A DNA stretch of 37,167 nucleotides from a virus. The position numbers and the translations under genes were made by a program. The stretch spans positions 1-37,167 of IMG/VR virus record IMGVR_UViG_3300013132_000113. One strand, given 5' to 3'. Shown one piece after another: positions 1-10,753 of this stretch (the stretch's first letter is position 1; each line of letters starts with the position of its first letter). The notes beneath the pieces were generated by a model. The model did not search any database and was not told the origin of the DNA. It saw only the letters and a program-made list of their open reading frames with translations.

Positions 1-1
1 A

Positions 2-3000
2 GCTCCTGTAGGATTAACTGCTGAGCAAATAAACTTTAATAGAAGTTCTGCATTAACTGCTGCTGAAAACTCGGCTAAAAGTTTTGAGTCAGTTGCTAAT
101 GTAAACAAAGCAAAAAATATCCGGAAGGATATGGAGATGATGCAAGCTTCTGATGGTTTCATAGGTTCTGTTGTTCCTGAAACCAGTTCAAGTTATTCAT
201 CTGCAACAGAAATATATAAAGCAGGATGGGGTGCATCTGCCAATAATGATTTTGCAGGAATGAAAGCTGTAATGATTAGTGGTAGTGGTTTATGGAATCC
301 TGCAGAAAAAGGAGGAAAGATAACAAACATTAATGTTGTTGATCATTTTAATAACTTCTATAAACCTCTTATTGATAAAGCAATTAGTCAAGGTGTAACA
401 ACATTTAATCTTGGTGTTGCATCAGGAATGGATTCTGTAGTATCTGATTACTTAAAAGGTCTTGGATATGTTGCTACGTCTAATGGTAAATGGAATTCTT
501 TTTCTAAACCAGAAGTTAAAATTGAAAGTCCTGTAGTAGAACAAGGTAGAAAAGATGCTGCTGATACTTCTACAAAGTCTTCTGCTGATAATTCTATAGC
601 CGATGCTGTTTCTAATGAAGATTTGCTAAAAAAAATTCTTGATAGACACAAAGATAAATTAGATAAACAAACTACGGTTCAAGCAACTATAAAGCAAATA
701 CAGGAAGCAAAGGCTTGGTATGAGAAAAGCCCGTTGTCAAAACATATACCGTTTACGGTAATGTTTAATGTAATTAATTCTAAGACTCCGGGATCAATTG
801 CAACATGGACAGTACAAGGTATTACATTGTTTAAAGGGGCAGACTATTCTGACTTATATCACGAGGCATGGCATGGTTTTACCCAGATGTTCATGACTCA
901 AAAACAAAGAGATGAGTTATATACTGAGGCAAGAAAACAAACTGGAACTTTTAAATCTTTTAAAGACCGGGAAGTATCTTATCAGAATGCAACTGTAGAG
1001 GAACTAGAAGAAAAGCTTGCTGAAGACTTTCGTGAGTTTATGCTTGGTAAAAAGAAACCAACATCTTCTACCCCTGCAAAGAAGAACTTCTTTGAGAAAC
1101 TTTTAGATATGCTGCTTGCTTTATTTGGTAGCAGTACAGTAAAAGACATTGTAACAGAAGGTAGAGATAACTCATTAATCAATGATCTCTATGATAAACT
1201 ACGTGTTGGTAATTTAGCTGGGTATACTTTTAATCAGGCAAACGCAGAATTTAGTTTATTAAATAGTAATCGTAACTGGTCTGAGAATTTTAGACCCGCA
1301 GATTCTAATATATACTATGATCCTAGTAACAAAACACTATCTAGAGGATCAAAAGTAAAATATAACGGTAAGGATTATATTCTATGGAACATTAAGAGTG
1401 ATAACAAGGTTCAGTTACTTGATCCTATTACTCTTAAGAAGTTTTCCGGAACACCGGATAAGAGTAAAATAGAATCTGTACTAGGTAACTATAGGTCTGT
1501 TACACACTCTAACAAGGTTGACTATATAGTCGTAGACAATAATATTATTTCATTAGCAACTGGAGATACTGTCTTTATTGGTGAAAAAGATCCACAAAGA
1601 CAACAAGTATTAGATAGGTTCAATGAAATGATCAACACATTACCTGCAAATGTACCTAGTACTATAAGTAGGGAGGATGCAAACTTTATGTTTGAGTCTG
1701 CTAATGGTTTGATCTCGGAGTATGTAGATTATGCAAATAAAGCAGCAAATACTAACGTATTTACATCGGCAATAATAAATGACCCAGAGTTTAGAGGTTT
1801 GGCTTATGACTATGTTAAAGCAAAGTTTGAGCAAAGTCTAAAAGATCTTCTTGTAAAGAAGGCTGCTGTTAATCCTGATGAATACATAGGAGAGTATGAC
1901 TATGATATTGCACTGCTGACATATGTAATAGACTACTTTGGTGATAGTAAAAACCTCCTATCTCCAAAGGGTTTCATTCGTTATCATCTTGAGACCTCTG
2001 AGTATATTTCCTTAGTAAGGGACAGCTCTGTAGAGGATACTACTGATGATGGTAATGTTACTGTTAAAAATGAATTTGAAGCTCGTTCTGGTAATGAATT
2101 ATCTACACAGAATCTTGCATCTAGTTCTTTCTTAAATACTGTTAAGTCTTTACTTGCTGTTGATGAAGATGGCAAGGTTAAACTTAATAGACTAGGTTTC
2201 CCGGAGACTGCTAACTTTACTAGGTCTTGGAATAGAATAATCAATGTTACCGAAGGATCTTCTACTATTGATGAAGTTATAGAAAAGCTTAAAGCTGTAA
2301 GTGAGGATTATCCTGTTATTGCTCAGTTCTTATCTAAGATAGGTAGTCCCAATACTATGGATAGGGTTACAGTTAATTTGTGGACCGACATTAATAAGAT
2401 TCTTACAATGCCTCGTATTAATCTTGTTAGTCTTAAGTTTCGAGTAACAAAAAAAGATGACTCAATATCAGCAATCATTACTCCTACTGAGGCAATGGGT
2501 GAGTACACCAAAGTTGGAAAACTTTGGGATAACGTTTTTGTTTCTGCTGCTCCTTCTGAGTATATACTTAGAGATGCAAACAACAATAACTATTTAGATG
2601 TTGATGCTATAATTAGAGATTATAAAACGCTTACTGATGATAACATAATTGATTTTATGAATGCCATTGGTATGACGATGGATAAAAATAAATCAATTAA
2701 AAAAGCTTTATTAGACCCTGAAAAAGGAATTAAAGAAGCTATACTAAAAGTACATACGACTTTATCTAGAATAAAAGACTATAACAATAGTAAATATCTT
2801 AATGATACACCAATTGAAGAAAGTAAAAAAATTATAATAAAAAGACCTTCTGATATTGTAGCTAGTCACAGTAATAAAGTTCCTGACAAAGTTAAAATAA
2901 ATAACAAAGAATCTTTCATTAAAAGAGCCCTCGGAGGAGATAGTAATGCATATAAAGAGATACAAAAGTTTTTACTAATATGGTCTGATGATTTTTCTGA

Positions 3001-6000
3001 TACAACAGTATCTAATGCTGAAGGAGAAAATCAATATGAAAGATCTCAAAAGAGTTCTGCATCTAATCAAGTTGATAAAATCAATAGGGCTGCTAGTATA
3101 ATAGAACTAACTCAGGAAGGGGTTGACAATTCTACAGACCGATCAATGAATCATCTTTCTAAATCTAGGAATCCTTTTATAAAAGGTTCCCGCATGATGA
3201 AAAGATTATTTGATGAAAAAGGGAATAAGAAGAAATTCGAAAATAAAACTTCCAGGATAAGACTGATTAACATGTCAGGATTATCTAAAGAACTAGAAGA
3301 AATAAAATCCTTTGTAAATGAAGAAGGTATTACTAATCAACAAGTAAAGAATTTATTTTCAGGAATTGCATCTGCCTCTGCAGATGCAGAATCAAAAAGA
3401 ATACAAGACTTTTATATGACTATGCTATTTGGAGTTGCTGAAGCAACCCGAAGTGCAGATAAGTCGACAACTCTATTATATAAAGTAGAAGGTCAAGATA
3501 AACACTATATATCTTTAAAAAATAGCTTTATTGTTACAGATAGCTTTGGAAATATAGAAATAAGCCAAAATGGTCGAAGTCAAACTGTTGCTGCTTTTAT
3601 TGATTATATTTCTAACGAATACGAAAGAATACAAAAGCTTAAAGATGGAGATCCTGCAGGTAATGTAACGGTAGGTAAAAAAACTTATAAAGAAATAGCA
3701 ACAAGCTTTGTGATTTTTAAAGATGTTCTTGGAAAATTGGATAGTGAAATTGAATCTATTGAGAATGTAAAAACTTCTGAAGATTTCATAAACTACTTAA
3801 ACAACAACAATCAAATAAGACAAGAGCTTCAAAATAAAGTTAATAGTTATCTAAATAGAAAAGAAAAAGAGTTTTTAGATTTTTTAAATTCTATAAACTT
3901 CTTTGAGTTTTCCAATATGATCGGGCCAATACTAAGAGAATACGGTATTAAACCTGAAAAATATAAGGAATTAACTCCTGAAAATAAATTAGAAGTTAAT
4001 AAAGCAATTGTTAGAGGTTATATTGCAAATGACTGGATTAGCAGATATGAAGCTACTATTGTGTTTCAAGGTGATCCAGCATTGTATGATCATAGTAAAG
4101 ATGATTTCTTTAAAAGAAATGCTGGATTTGCATCTACGGGAGAATTCCCAAGGATAGATCCATATATGATCAGCTATGTAAATAAAAAACTTTCACAAAA
4201 TAGTTTAGCTGCTAAAAAAGGATATCAAGTAAAACCCTTTGGCAGAACGATGTCTACTGCCGTTCTTGAGGATAAAGTTACTAAGTCAAAGTACTATGAC
4301 GAGTATGTAAAGGCAACTAAAGAAAAAGAAGAAACTCGTTTAAGAAAATTAAATATATCTGAAAAAGAAATACAGGAGACCCTTAGTGTTATAGATAAAA
4401 CTTTTGAAGAGACCTATGCTGATATGAAAGAGGGTGATGGTCAAGGTTGGATTAACTTTGATGCATACAGAAATCTACTCACATCGTTAAATCTTTGGTC
4501 TTCCCAACAAGAAAAACTTTATATAGATATAATTAATGGTGTTGATGTTTCAGCAAAAGACATTACTCAATTCTTCCCTGTAAAGAAGTTTCAGTATTGG
4601 GGACAACTAGATAGCAAAGGTCTTCCTGTTGTAGGATTTCATAAGTTCTCTCTTATGCCTTTGATTCCTAACATGTTAAAACCAGGAACAGGTTTAGCAA
4701 TTCTTCAGGATAAAATGTTGGAACAAGGTGTTGATTATGCACTGTTTCAATCAGGATCCAAAATCAATACTATAACCACAAATGGTAAAGTAGATAAGTT
4801 TTATAATGATAATAAAAATTATCAAGATAGAACTGTTGCGTTTGCAGATCCTGGTTTTAAATTTACCAAGAACGATATTTTCTTAGACTATCTTAAAGAT
4901 CAGGTATCAGTAAACGATGTGTACAAAGGAAAGAATACCTTCTCCACACAGCTTAGAAAATTAATTGAACAAGGTCTTTATGAATATGGAGTACCTACAG
5001 ACTGGAGACCAGAAATAACAAATGATACTGAACGGGTTAATGCATGGAAATATGCTAAACCTAAGGAGAGACAAGAGTCTGATCATTATAATAAAGTTCA
5101 ACGATACGAAGAAGCCCTTAATAAATTAGTTGATATTAAGAAAGAAAAGCTCAAGAATGAGATTGGTAAAGATAAAAAATCTCTTATTGAGTTTATTAAA
5201 AAAGAATTAACAAGACAAGAGGTTGCTGATCACGTAGAAGACTTTATTGATTTTGATCCAACAACAAATAACTTTAAACATTCTTTAGAGCTTAGCTTAT
5301 CTATAGAAGATATAGAACGATTACTTGTTGGTGTAATTCAGAAACGACTTATCAATCTAAACGTAACCGGTGAATCTCTTGTTCAGGTATCTGGTGCAGG
5401 TTTTGAACAATCTGCTCTTAGAACTGCGGACATAGACGTAATGTTTGATGAAGGAACAAATGGTCTTAAGTTCTATAGACAAGATCCTGTTACTAAAAAG
5501 ACTTTGCCAATGCAGATTAAAATCTCAATGCAAGGTCCTTTTAAGAAACTATTAGAACTTCCAGATGTAAAAGAAAGATCAAACAGATTAAAGATTTCTA
5601 GATTAGAAGCATTAAATCAGTTAATATCTGATGAGGGTTGGATGTCCTCTAATGAAAACCGCAAACTAGTTACTCTTGTTTCTGTAAGGATACCGGTTCA
5701 AGGTTTGAACTCTATGGAGTTTATGGAAGTTGTGGAGTTCTTCCCGGAAAGCAGTAGTAATCTTATTGTTCTACCAGCCGAAATTGTAGCTAAATCTGGT
5801 GGTGACTTTGACATCGATAAGATGTTTACGATGTTCCCAAACATAGAATCAAAACTTGATTTTAATATTGAGGCTAACGTTAAACAAGTATCTGACTTTG
5901 TTGGAAAGACTCTTACCAAAAAAGAAATATTTGATGCAAAGAAAAAACAAAATAAGTTCGAGGATACTGGTGAAGACACAAGAACTGAGGTAGACAAAAA

Positions 6001-9000
6001 GATTATCGAAGCTTTAGACTCTATTGACTTTGATAATATGACCGTAGGATTAACTGCAGGAGAAGGTAGTAAGGCAGTTGAAAATGAAATATTAGATTCT
6101 ATAAAAGAAATCTTAGAACTTGCTGATAACTTTGTAAACCTGATTACTCCTAACACTACTTATGATCTTAAGAATTTAGCAACCGAGATGGCTGAAAAAG
6201 TTCGTAATGAAAAAGAAGTACCATCGGCAACTAAGATATTTGAGATTGAAAGAAACATATATAAGCATCAGTCTAACAGTATAGGTAAAACGATACTTGG
6301 TATAATAGCTGTAAACAATACTTTTAATTCTGTATTTTCTAGAACTGGATTATTGTTAAATTCAACTGCTTTTATAACCACAAAACTAGATGGAACAAAA
6401 GTATCTCACAGACAAAAACTAGAACTTCCTCACAATAATATTGGAGGAAGAATAGCATTGTCTGGATTATATGCAGCCAATGGTATAAAAAAGATATCTG
6501 ATATTATTAGTCAGATGATCAACGGTTCTGTTGACGTTGCTAGAGATGCATGGATTTTTGATATACAAGGTAATAAAGAAATCATTGGAGCCTTGATGTT
6601 TATGATTCAAGCAGGAGTTCCTGCAGACACGGCTGTTTACTTTGTATCTCAACCTATTATACAAGATTATATTAGAAGACAAAAAGAATACAAAAGTCAA
6701 ATACATGATGTATTAGGTCGTAACTCAGTAGGTTTATACTGGAGAAAAACGGCTTTAGAAGATATCATTATGGAGTATTCTGAGAATATTCCTGTGCCAC
6801 AAGATGAGAAAGGAGGGTTTAAAAAAGAAAAAATATTTGAAACTTTACAAAGATTAGCAACACAAGGTGTAAAAGATAATTTATTTACAAATGAATCTTT
6901 AATAAAGAATATAGAAAAGAAAGGTGAGTTTTCAAATGTAGACTTTGCAGTATTTGCTCATTTCATTGAAATAGAGGAGATGTCTAAAAAGGTAACTCAA
7001 ATTACTCAGAATCTAAACTTTGATACTACTAAAACATCTAACATGTTTGATGCTAGACATAAACTATATATGTTAGATGAAATAGAAAATGGAATTGATT
7101 CTGAAGCAATAAATGCTATTCTTGAGAACTCTCCAATAGGTGCTTTTCAAATCCAAGAATTTATATTAGATATATATAAAGACATCTTTCCAGTAAGAGA
7201 CAATAAAGAATTTGTAGATCATATATTAGGATTAAAAACAAGTTCAAAACCAGGAATTCCTCCTGCAATCAACACGATAAAAAAAGAAACAGATTTAGAC
7301 ACAGATGAAATTATAAGGAGATATAGAAACGATCTTATTTCTTACATCTTTCAAAACTCTTTTTATAAGTTTGATAGTGATGCAAAAACATATAGTAACA
7401 AAGATGTAAACTATAAAGTAGAAAGAATCTTATCCTTAAGTATGAGGTCTGGCGTTATAGTAAAAGACAATACTTTATTTGTAGATAGAACTACATTAAA
7501 GAATTCTTTTTATATAAAAGACAAATCAAGCATTTGGCAACAGGGAGTTGCACCAGTTCCTGATTATATGTTTAGCTCAGCATATTATAATGAGAATACA
7601 GCATATGAACTTTATGTAAAGTTTGTATATGAACGAGAAACATTAAGAACTCTTCCTGATTATTCTTTTGATACTATTTCTAAAACAAAAGAGTTTGATG
7701 AATATTACAAGGATCTTATGTCAACAGTTGGGACAGCGGAAAAAACAGCAGAGGGAAAAGCATATGAACTAGTTTTAAGAGACACAGCAGCAGAAAATGT
7801 AGGTTTGTTTGGAGCAATGTTCTTAGGTCAAAATTCTTATGCAAGTAAAATAGTCAAAGTCATAAACAATAAAAATTTGGTTTTAAAGTATCCTGTTCTT
7901 GATTTAATTTCTCCTAACACTATCAAGTATGCAGGAGAAACAATGATAAACTTATCTTTAAAGGGAAGATTAAGTAAAGAGCAAATAGATACTGCCAATA
8001 AGAACTTAATAAAGCTATCAGACCCGAACGTAAAAAAAGTTGATGACCCTATAGAAAATCTAAAAATATCTAAGCTCTTTAAAAAGTTTGCATTGTTTGC
8101 ACTGCTTCAATCTGGGGTAGATACTAGAAGTACATTCAGTATGATTAAAATTATTCCTAATGCTGACTATTTAGCATTAATGGAAAAACCATACAATGAC
8201 TTTTTAAATCTTTCCAGCAATGATAAGAATACGCTTTTTAATAATTATAAAACAGCATTTAAAAAACAATATAACGTATCTAATAAGTTCTTAGCTAATA
8301 GATTTAAAAACTATGCTGAGAACGTATCACAAAAAGATAAAAAGAGTTTAGGATTAGTTAAACAAAAGATTGCATCACAGGACAATGCCTTTGAAGGATC
8401 TTCTAATCCTGAGTTAGATGCGTTTGATTCTATGGATGCCCAAAAAGAAGTTAGTACTGATGTTATCACTATTAATGGAGTTAATATTGATCTTGCAGCT
8501 CTTGGTATTGGTTTCCAACCTAACTCTCAACAGTTAGAGGCTCTTCAAAAAATGGCTGATTTTATTGACAAAGACTTTTCTGAAAGTGCTGAAAATAATA
8601 TTTATACGTTAATGGGTTATGCCGGAACAGGAAAATCAAGCATTACTAAAATATTACTTAACTATATAAAGCAGACAGGATTAACCGCTAACGTAACAGC
8701 ACCTACTCACAGAGCTAAAAAGATTATAAAGGAATTAACTGGTAAAAAGGCAAGAACAATTCATAAAGAACTTGGACTAAAACCTGATCAAGATCTAGAA
8801 AAATTAAATCTTGCAAACTTAAAGTTTGCATTAGCTAGTAAGAATATCAAAGAAACTCCACCAGACATCTTGATAATAGATGAAGCATCATTTATAAATG
8901 ATGGATTACTTGATTCAATAAAACAAATCTTAATGACGGAAAACTATAAAGTAATATTTATAGGAGATCCTGCACAGTTAAGACCTGTAGATCAAAAAAC

Positions 9001-10753
9001 TAATTCAAAAGTATTTGATGTTGCTAATAAGTCAGAGTTAACCAAAGTAGAAAGACAACAAGAGGGTAATCCACTTGGTCCTATTTTAGATGCTATTCGT
9101 AGTAATTTATCTTCACCAGTTGATAAGTTTAAAATAGAATCCGTTCTTAATGGTAATCAAGGAGTTGTCTTTACTACAGATGCTAAAAAGTTTCTTGAAC
9201 AAGCAGGTCAAGCATTCTTAAGCAAGAACTTTAAAAAGGATAGAAACTATGTAAGAGTTGTTACTTATACTAATGATAGGGTTGCTTCTATTAATGAATC
9301 CATTAGAAAAACTATGGGATATACTGAAGAGTATGTACAAGGTGAAATTTTAATGGCATATGATAGCCTAAGATCTAATTTTAAAACGGGTGATTATAAT
9401 ATAAGCAACTCTGCTGATTATCAGATTGTTGGTTTACCTGTAGCTAAAACCATTTCCTATGGTGAAGGATTTGAAAATATCGGTTTACAACCTATAGAGC
9501 TAGATGGATTTAATGTTATAATAGAAGACATAAACGAACCAGGAACTAAACAAGAAATATTTATTGTATCAAGAGATACTTCTCAAGAAACTTTAGAAAG
9601 AGTTGCTGAATTTGTAGATAAAGTTGCAAAAAAAGCAGCAGCAGAAAAGAAAAGTACTGGAGAAACTTATCTATGGCAAAAATATTATAAACTAAAAGAT
9701 AATGTAGCCTTTACTAAAGATCTCCTTACTAAGGATGTTGATCCGACAACAGGAAAAAAAAGAGTAGTTGTTAAAAAAACTTTTGATTATGGGTATGCTC
9801 ATACTATTCATAAATCACAAGGTGGAACCTATACTCATATTTTTACTGATTTTGAATCTATAAATAGTTCAGACTTACCTTCAGAAGAAAAGAATCAATT
9901 GAAATATGTTGCTTTGTCTAGGGCAACAAACATTGGTTATGTATTTAATAACAAAGCTGCTGGTGTTACTAAACCTATTAACTGGGAAATGGCTCTTGCT
10001 GAAAAGAAAGTTAAAGTAAATCCAAAGTCCGTTGCTAATGGAACAGCAACACCTGCTGAGAAAAATGAATTAGATAACTTTTTTAGTGTTTTTCAAAGTA
10101 CTGTTAATGGAGTATTTACTTTTGAATGGAATAAAGCATCTGCTCAAAAATTAGTAAATGGTGAAACAATTCCACTTTATGTTCCAGTTAAAAATGCTTT
10201 ATCAGAAGATAAAGTTCAACTGTTTAAAGTAAATTATCCAAAAGCATTGATTGTTTACAATGAAGCAATGAATCTTTCAGATGTAAACATATCAGGTACA
10301 AACTCTGTATACAGAGCTCTTGGTAATGCTTCCTACGGTATTAGAACTAAAATAGGTTTGAAACCTACTAGCCCTGGTAATAATAATATAAATTTATTAG
10401 ATGCACTAACTGATGAAACATATGCTGAAAATGTTAAAATGATAGATGAAGATATTAATGCTATGCTTAATAAACAGGCTGAAGGATTTTCTCTTATCTT
10501 TGATGATCATGGTTATGGTCAATACATGATCGGAAAATATGATTATCCTGGAACAACAACGCAGGCAATGATTGTAGGAGATCCAAAAGCACCCGCAACT
10601 TTTGATTATCTATCACAACAATTGTTTGAAAAGTTTGGATATATTAATCCTAATTGGCTTGGAACTGAGAAGGGAAGAGCTGCTGTGCAAAAGACTCAGA
10701 GTGTATCTGATAATGAAGTTTTAGAACAAATTAAAAAATGTAGACGCAAATGA
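2..10753 (+). CDS. Giant virion RNA polymerase polyprotein: zincin + DFDID RNAP + SF1 helicase (5' partial)
   Basis: The frame is open from base 2, 43 codons before the first ATG at 131, so the gene begins outside the window; residues here count from that ATG. Residues about 45-115 are a glycine-rich Rossmann-like stretch, possibly SLOG-like. HEAWH at 244-248, with glutamates near 290-304, is a zincin-type motif. GGDFDIDKM places DFDID at 1892-1896, the catalytic aspartate loop of crAss-like phage virion RNA polymerases, preceded by the conserved RIPVQGLNS region. The C-terminus is a Dda/RecD-like superfamily 1 helicase: Walker A GYAGTGKS at 2829-2836, IIDEAS at about 2915-2920, GDPAQLRP after it, HTIHKSQGG near 3224-3232 and VALSRAT after it. 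By analogy with phi14:2-type phages, it would be packaged, enter with the DNA and transcribe early genes. The stop overlaps the next start as ATGA. RNAP assignment is strong; the N-terminal domain is uncertain. Confidence 0.9.
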   Translation, partial: APVGLTAEQINFNRSSALTAAENSAKSFESVANVNKAKNIRKDMEMMQASDGFIGSVVPETSSSYSSATEIYKAGWGASANNDFAGMKAVMISGSGLWNPAEKGGKITNINVVDHFNNFYKPLIDKAISQGVTTFNLGVASGMDSVVSDYLKGLGYVATSNGKWNSFSKPEVKIESPVVEQGRKDAADTSTKSSADNSIADAVSNEDLLKKILDRHKDKLDKQTTVQATIKQIQEAKAWYEKSPLSKHIPFTVMFNVINSKTPGSIATWTVQGITLFKGADYSDLYHEAWHGFTQMFMTQKQRDELYTEARKQTGTFKSFKDREVSYQNATVEELEEKLAEDFREFMLGKKKPTSSTPAKKNFFEKLLDMLLALFGSSTVKDIVTEGRDNSLINDLYDKLRVGNLAGYTFNQANAEFSLLNSNRNWSENFRPADSNIYYDPSNKTLSRGSKVKYNGKDYILWNIKSDNKVQLLDPITLKKFSGTPDKSKIESVLGNYRSVTHSNKVDYIVVDNNIISLATGDTVFIGEKDPQRQQVLDRFNEMINTLPANVPSTISREDANFMFESANGLISEYVDYANKAANTNVFTSAIINDPEFRGLAYDYVKAKFEQSLKDLLVKKAAVNPDEYIGEYDYDIALLTYVIDYFGDSKNLLSPKGFIRYHLETSEYISLVRDSSVEDTTDDGNVTVKNEFEARSGNELSTQNLASSSFLNTVKSLLAVDEDGKVKLNRLGFPETANFTRSWNRIINVTEGSSTIDEVIEKLKAVSEDYPVIAQFLSKIGSPNTMDRVTVNLWTDINKILTMPRINLVSLKFRVTKKDDSISAIITPTEAMGEYTKVGKLWDNVFVSAAPSEYILRDANNNNYLDVDAIIRDYKTLTDDNIIDFMNAIGMTMDKNKSIKKALLDPEKGIKEAILKVHTTLSRIKDYNNSKYLNDTPIEESKKIIIKRPSDIVASHSNKVPDKVKINNKESFIKRALGGDSNAYKEIQKFLLIWSDDFSDTTVSNAEGENQYERSQKSSASNQVDKINRAASIIELTQEGVDNSTDRSMNHLSKSRNPFIKGSRMMKRLFDEKGNKKKFENKTSRIRLINMSGLSKELEEIKSFVNEEGITNQQVKNLFSGIASASADAESKRIQDFYMTMLFGVAEATRSADKSTTLLYKVEGQDKHYISLKNSFIVTDSFGNIEISQNGRSQTVAAFIDYISNEYERIQKLKDGDPAGNVTVGKKTYKEIATSFVIFKDVLGKLDSEIESIENVKTSEDFINYLNNNNQIRQELQNKVNSYLNRKEKEFLDFLNSINFFEFSNMIGPILREYGIKPEKYKELTPENKLEVNKAIVRGYIANDWISRYEATIVFQGDPALYDHSKDDFFKRNAGFASTGEFPRIDPYMISYVNKKLSQNSLAAKKGYQVKPFGRTMSTAVLEDKVTKSKYYDEYVKATKEKEETRLRKLNISEKEIQETLSVIDKTFEETYADMKEGDGQGWINFDAYRNLLTSLNLWSSQQEKLYIDIINGVDVSAKDITQFFPVKKFQYWGQLDSKGLPVVGFHKFSLMPLIPNMLKPGTGLAILQDKMLEQGVDYALFQSGSKINTITTNGKVDKFYNDNKNYQDRTVAFADPGFKFTKNDIFLDYLKDQVSVNDVYKGKNTFSTQLRKLIEQGLYEYGVPTDWRPEITNDTERVNAWKYAKPKERQESDHYNKVQRYEEALNKLVDIKKEKLKNEIGKDKKSLIEFIKKELTRQEVADHVEDFIDFDPTTNNFKHSLELSLSIEDIERLLVGVIQKRLINLNVTGESLVQVSGAGFEQSALRTADIDVMFDEGTNGLKFYRQDPVTKKTLPMQIKISMQGPFKKLLELPDVKERSNRLKISRLEALNQLISDEGWMSSNENRKLVTLVSVRIPVQGLNSMEFMEVVEFFPESSSNLIVLPAEIVAKSGGDFDIDKMFTMFPNIESKLDFNIEANVKQVSDFVGKTLTKKEIFDAKKKQNKFEDTGEDTRTEVDKKIIEALDSIDFDNMTVGLTAGEGSKAVENEILDSIKEILELADNFVNLITPNTTYDLKNLATEMAEKVRNEKEVPSATKIFEIERNIYKHQSNSIGKTILGIIAVNNTFNSVFSRTGLLLNSTAFITTKLDGTKVSHRQKLELPHNNIGGRIALSGLYAANGIKKISDIISQMINGSVDVARDAWIFDIQGNKEIIGALMFMIQAGVPADTAVYFVSQPIIQDYIRRQKEYKSQIHDVLGRNSVGLYWRKTALEDIIMEYSENIPVPQDEKGGFKKEKIFETLQRLATQGVKDNLFTNESLIKNIEKKGEFSNVDFAVFAHFIEIEEMSKKVTQITQNLNFDTTKTSNMFDARHKLYMLDEIENGIDSEAINAILENSPIGAFQIQEFILDIYKDIFPVRDNKEFVDHILGLKTSSKPGIPPAINTIKKETDLDTDEIIRRYRNDLISYIFQNSFYKFDSDAKTYSNKDVNYKVERILSLSMRSGVIVKDNTLFVDRTTLKNSFYIKDKSSIWQQGVAPVPDYMFSSAYYNENTAYELYVKFVYERETLRTLPDYSFDTISKTKEFDEYYKDLMSTVGTAEKTAEGKAYELVLRDTAAENVGLFGAMFLGQNSYASKIVKVINNKNLVLKYPVLDLISPNTIKYAGETMINLSLKGRLSKEQIDTANKNLIKLSDPNVKKVDDPIENLKISKLFKKFALFALLQSGVDTRSTFSMIKIIPNADYLALMEKPYNDFLNLSSNDKNTLFNNYKTAFKKQYNVSNKFLANRFKNYAENVSQKDKKSLGLVKQKIASQDNAFEGSSNPELDAFDSMDAQKEVSTDVITINGVNIDLAALGIGFQPNSQQLEALQKMADFIDKDFSESAENNIYTLMGYAGTGKSSITKILLNYIKQTGLTANVTAPTHRAKKIIKELTGKKARTIHKELGLKPDQDLEKLNLANLKFALASKNIKETPPDILIIDEASFINDGLLDSIKQILMTENYKVIFIGDPAQLRPVDQKTNSKVFDVANKSELTKVERQQEGNPLGPILDAIRSNLSSPVDKFKIESVLNGNQGVVFTTDAKKFLEQAGQAFLSKNFKKDRNYVRVVTYTNDRVASINESIRKTMGYTEEYVQGEILMAYDSLRSNFKTGDYNISNSADYQIVGLPVAKTISYGEGFENIGLQPIELDGFNVIIEDINEPGTKQEIFIVSRDTSQETLERVAEFVDKVAKKAAAEKKSTGETYLWQKYYKLKDNVAFTKDLLTKDVDPTTGKKRVVVKKTFDYGYAHTIHKSQGGTYTHIFTDFESINSSDLPSEEKNQLKYVALSRATNIGYVFNNKAAGVTKPINWEMALAEKKVKVNPKSVANGTATPAEKNELDNFFSVFQSTVNGVFTFEWNKASAQKLVNGETIPLYVPVKNALSEDKVQLFKVNYPKALIVYNEAMNLSDVNISGTNSVYRALGNASYGIRTKIGLKPTSPGNNNINLLDALTDETYAENVKMIDEDINAMLNKQAEGFSLIFDDHGYGQYMIGKYDYPGTTTQAMIVGDPKAPATFDYLSQQLFEKFGYINPNWLGTEKGRAAVQKTQSVSDNEVLEQIKKCRRK

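Noticed and set aside
5698-6156. 152-residue minus-strand ORF antisense to the RNA polymerase catalytic region
   Set aside because: It is opposite the conserved DFDID region and rich in Ser and hydrophobics from reversed codons; a shadow.
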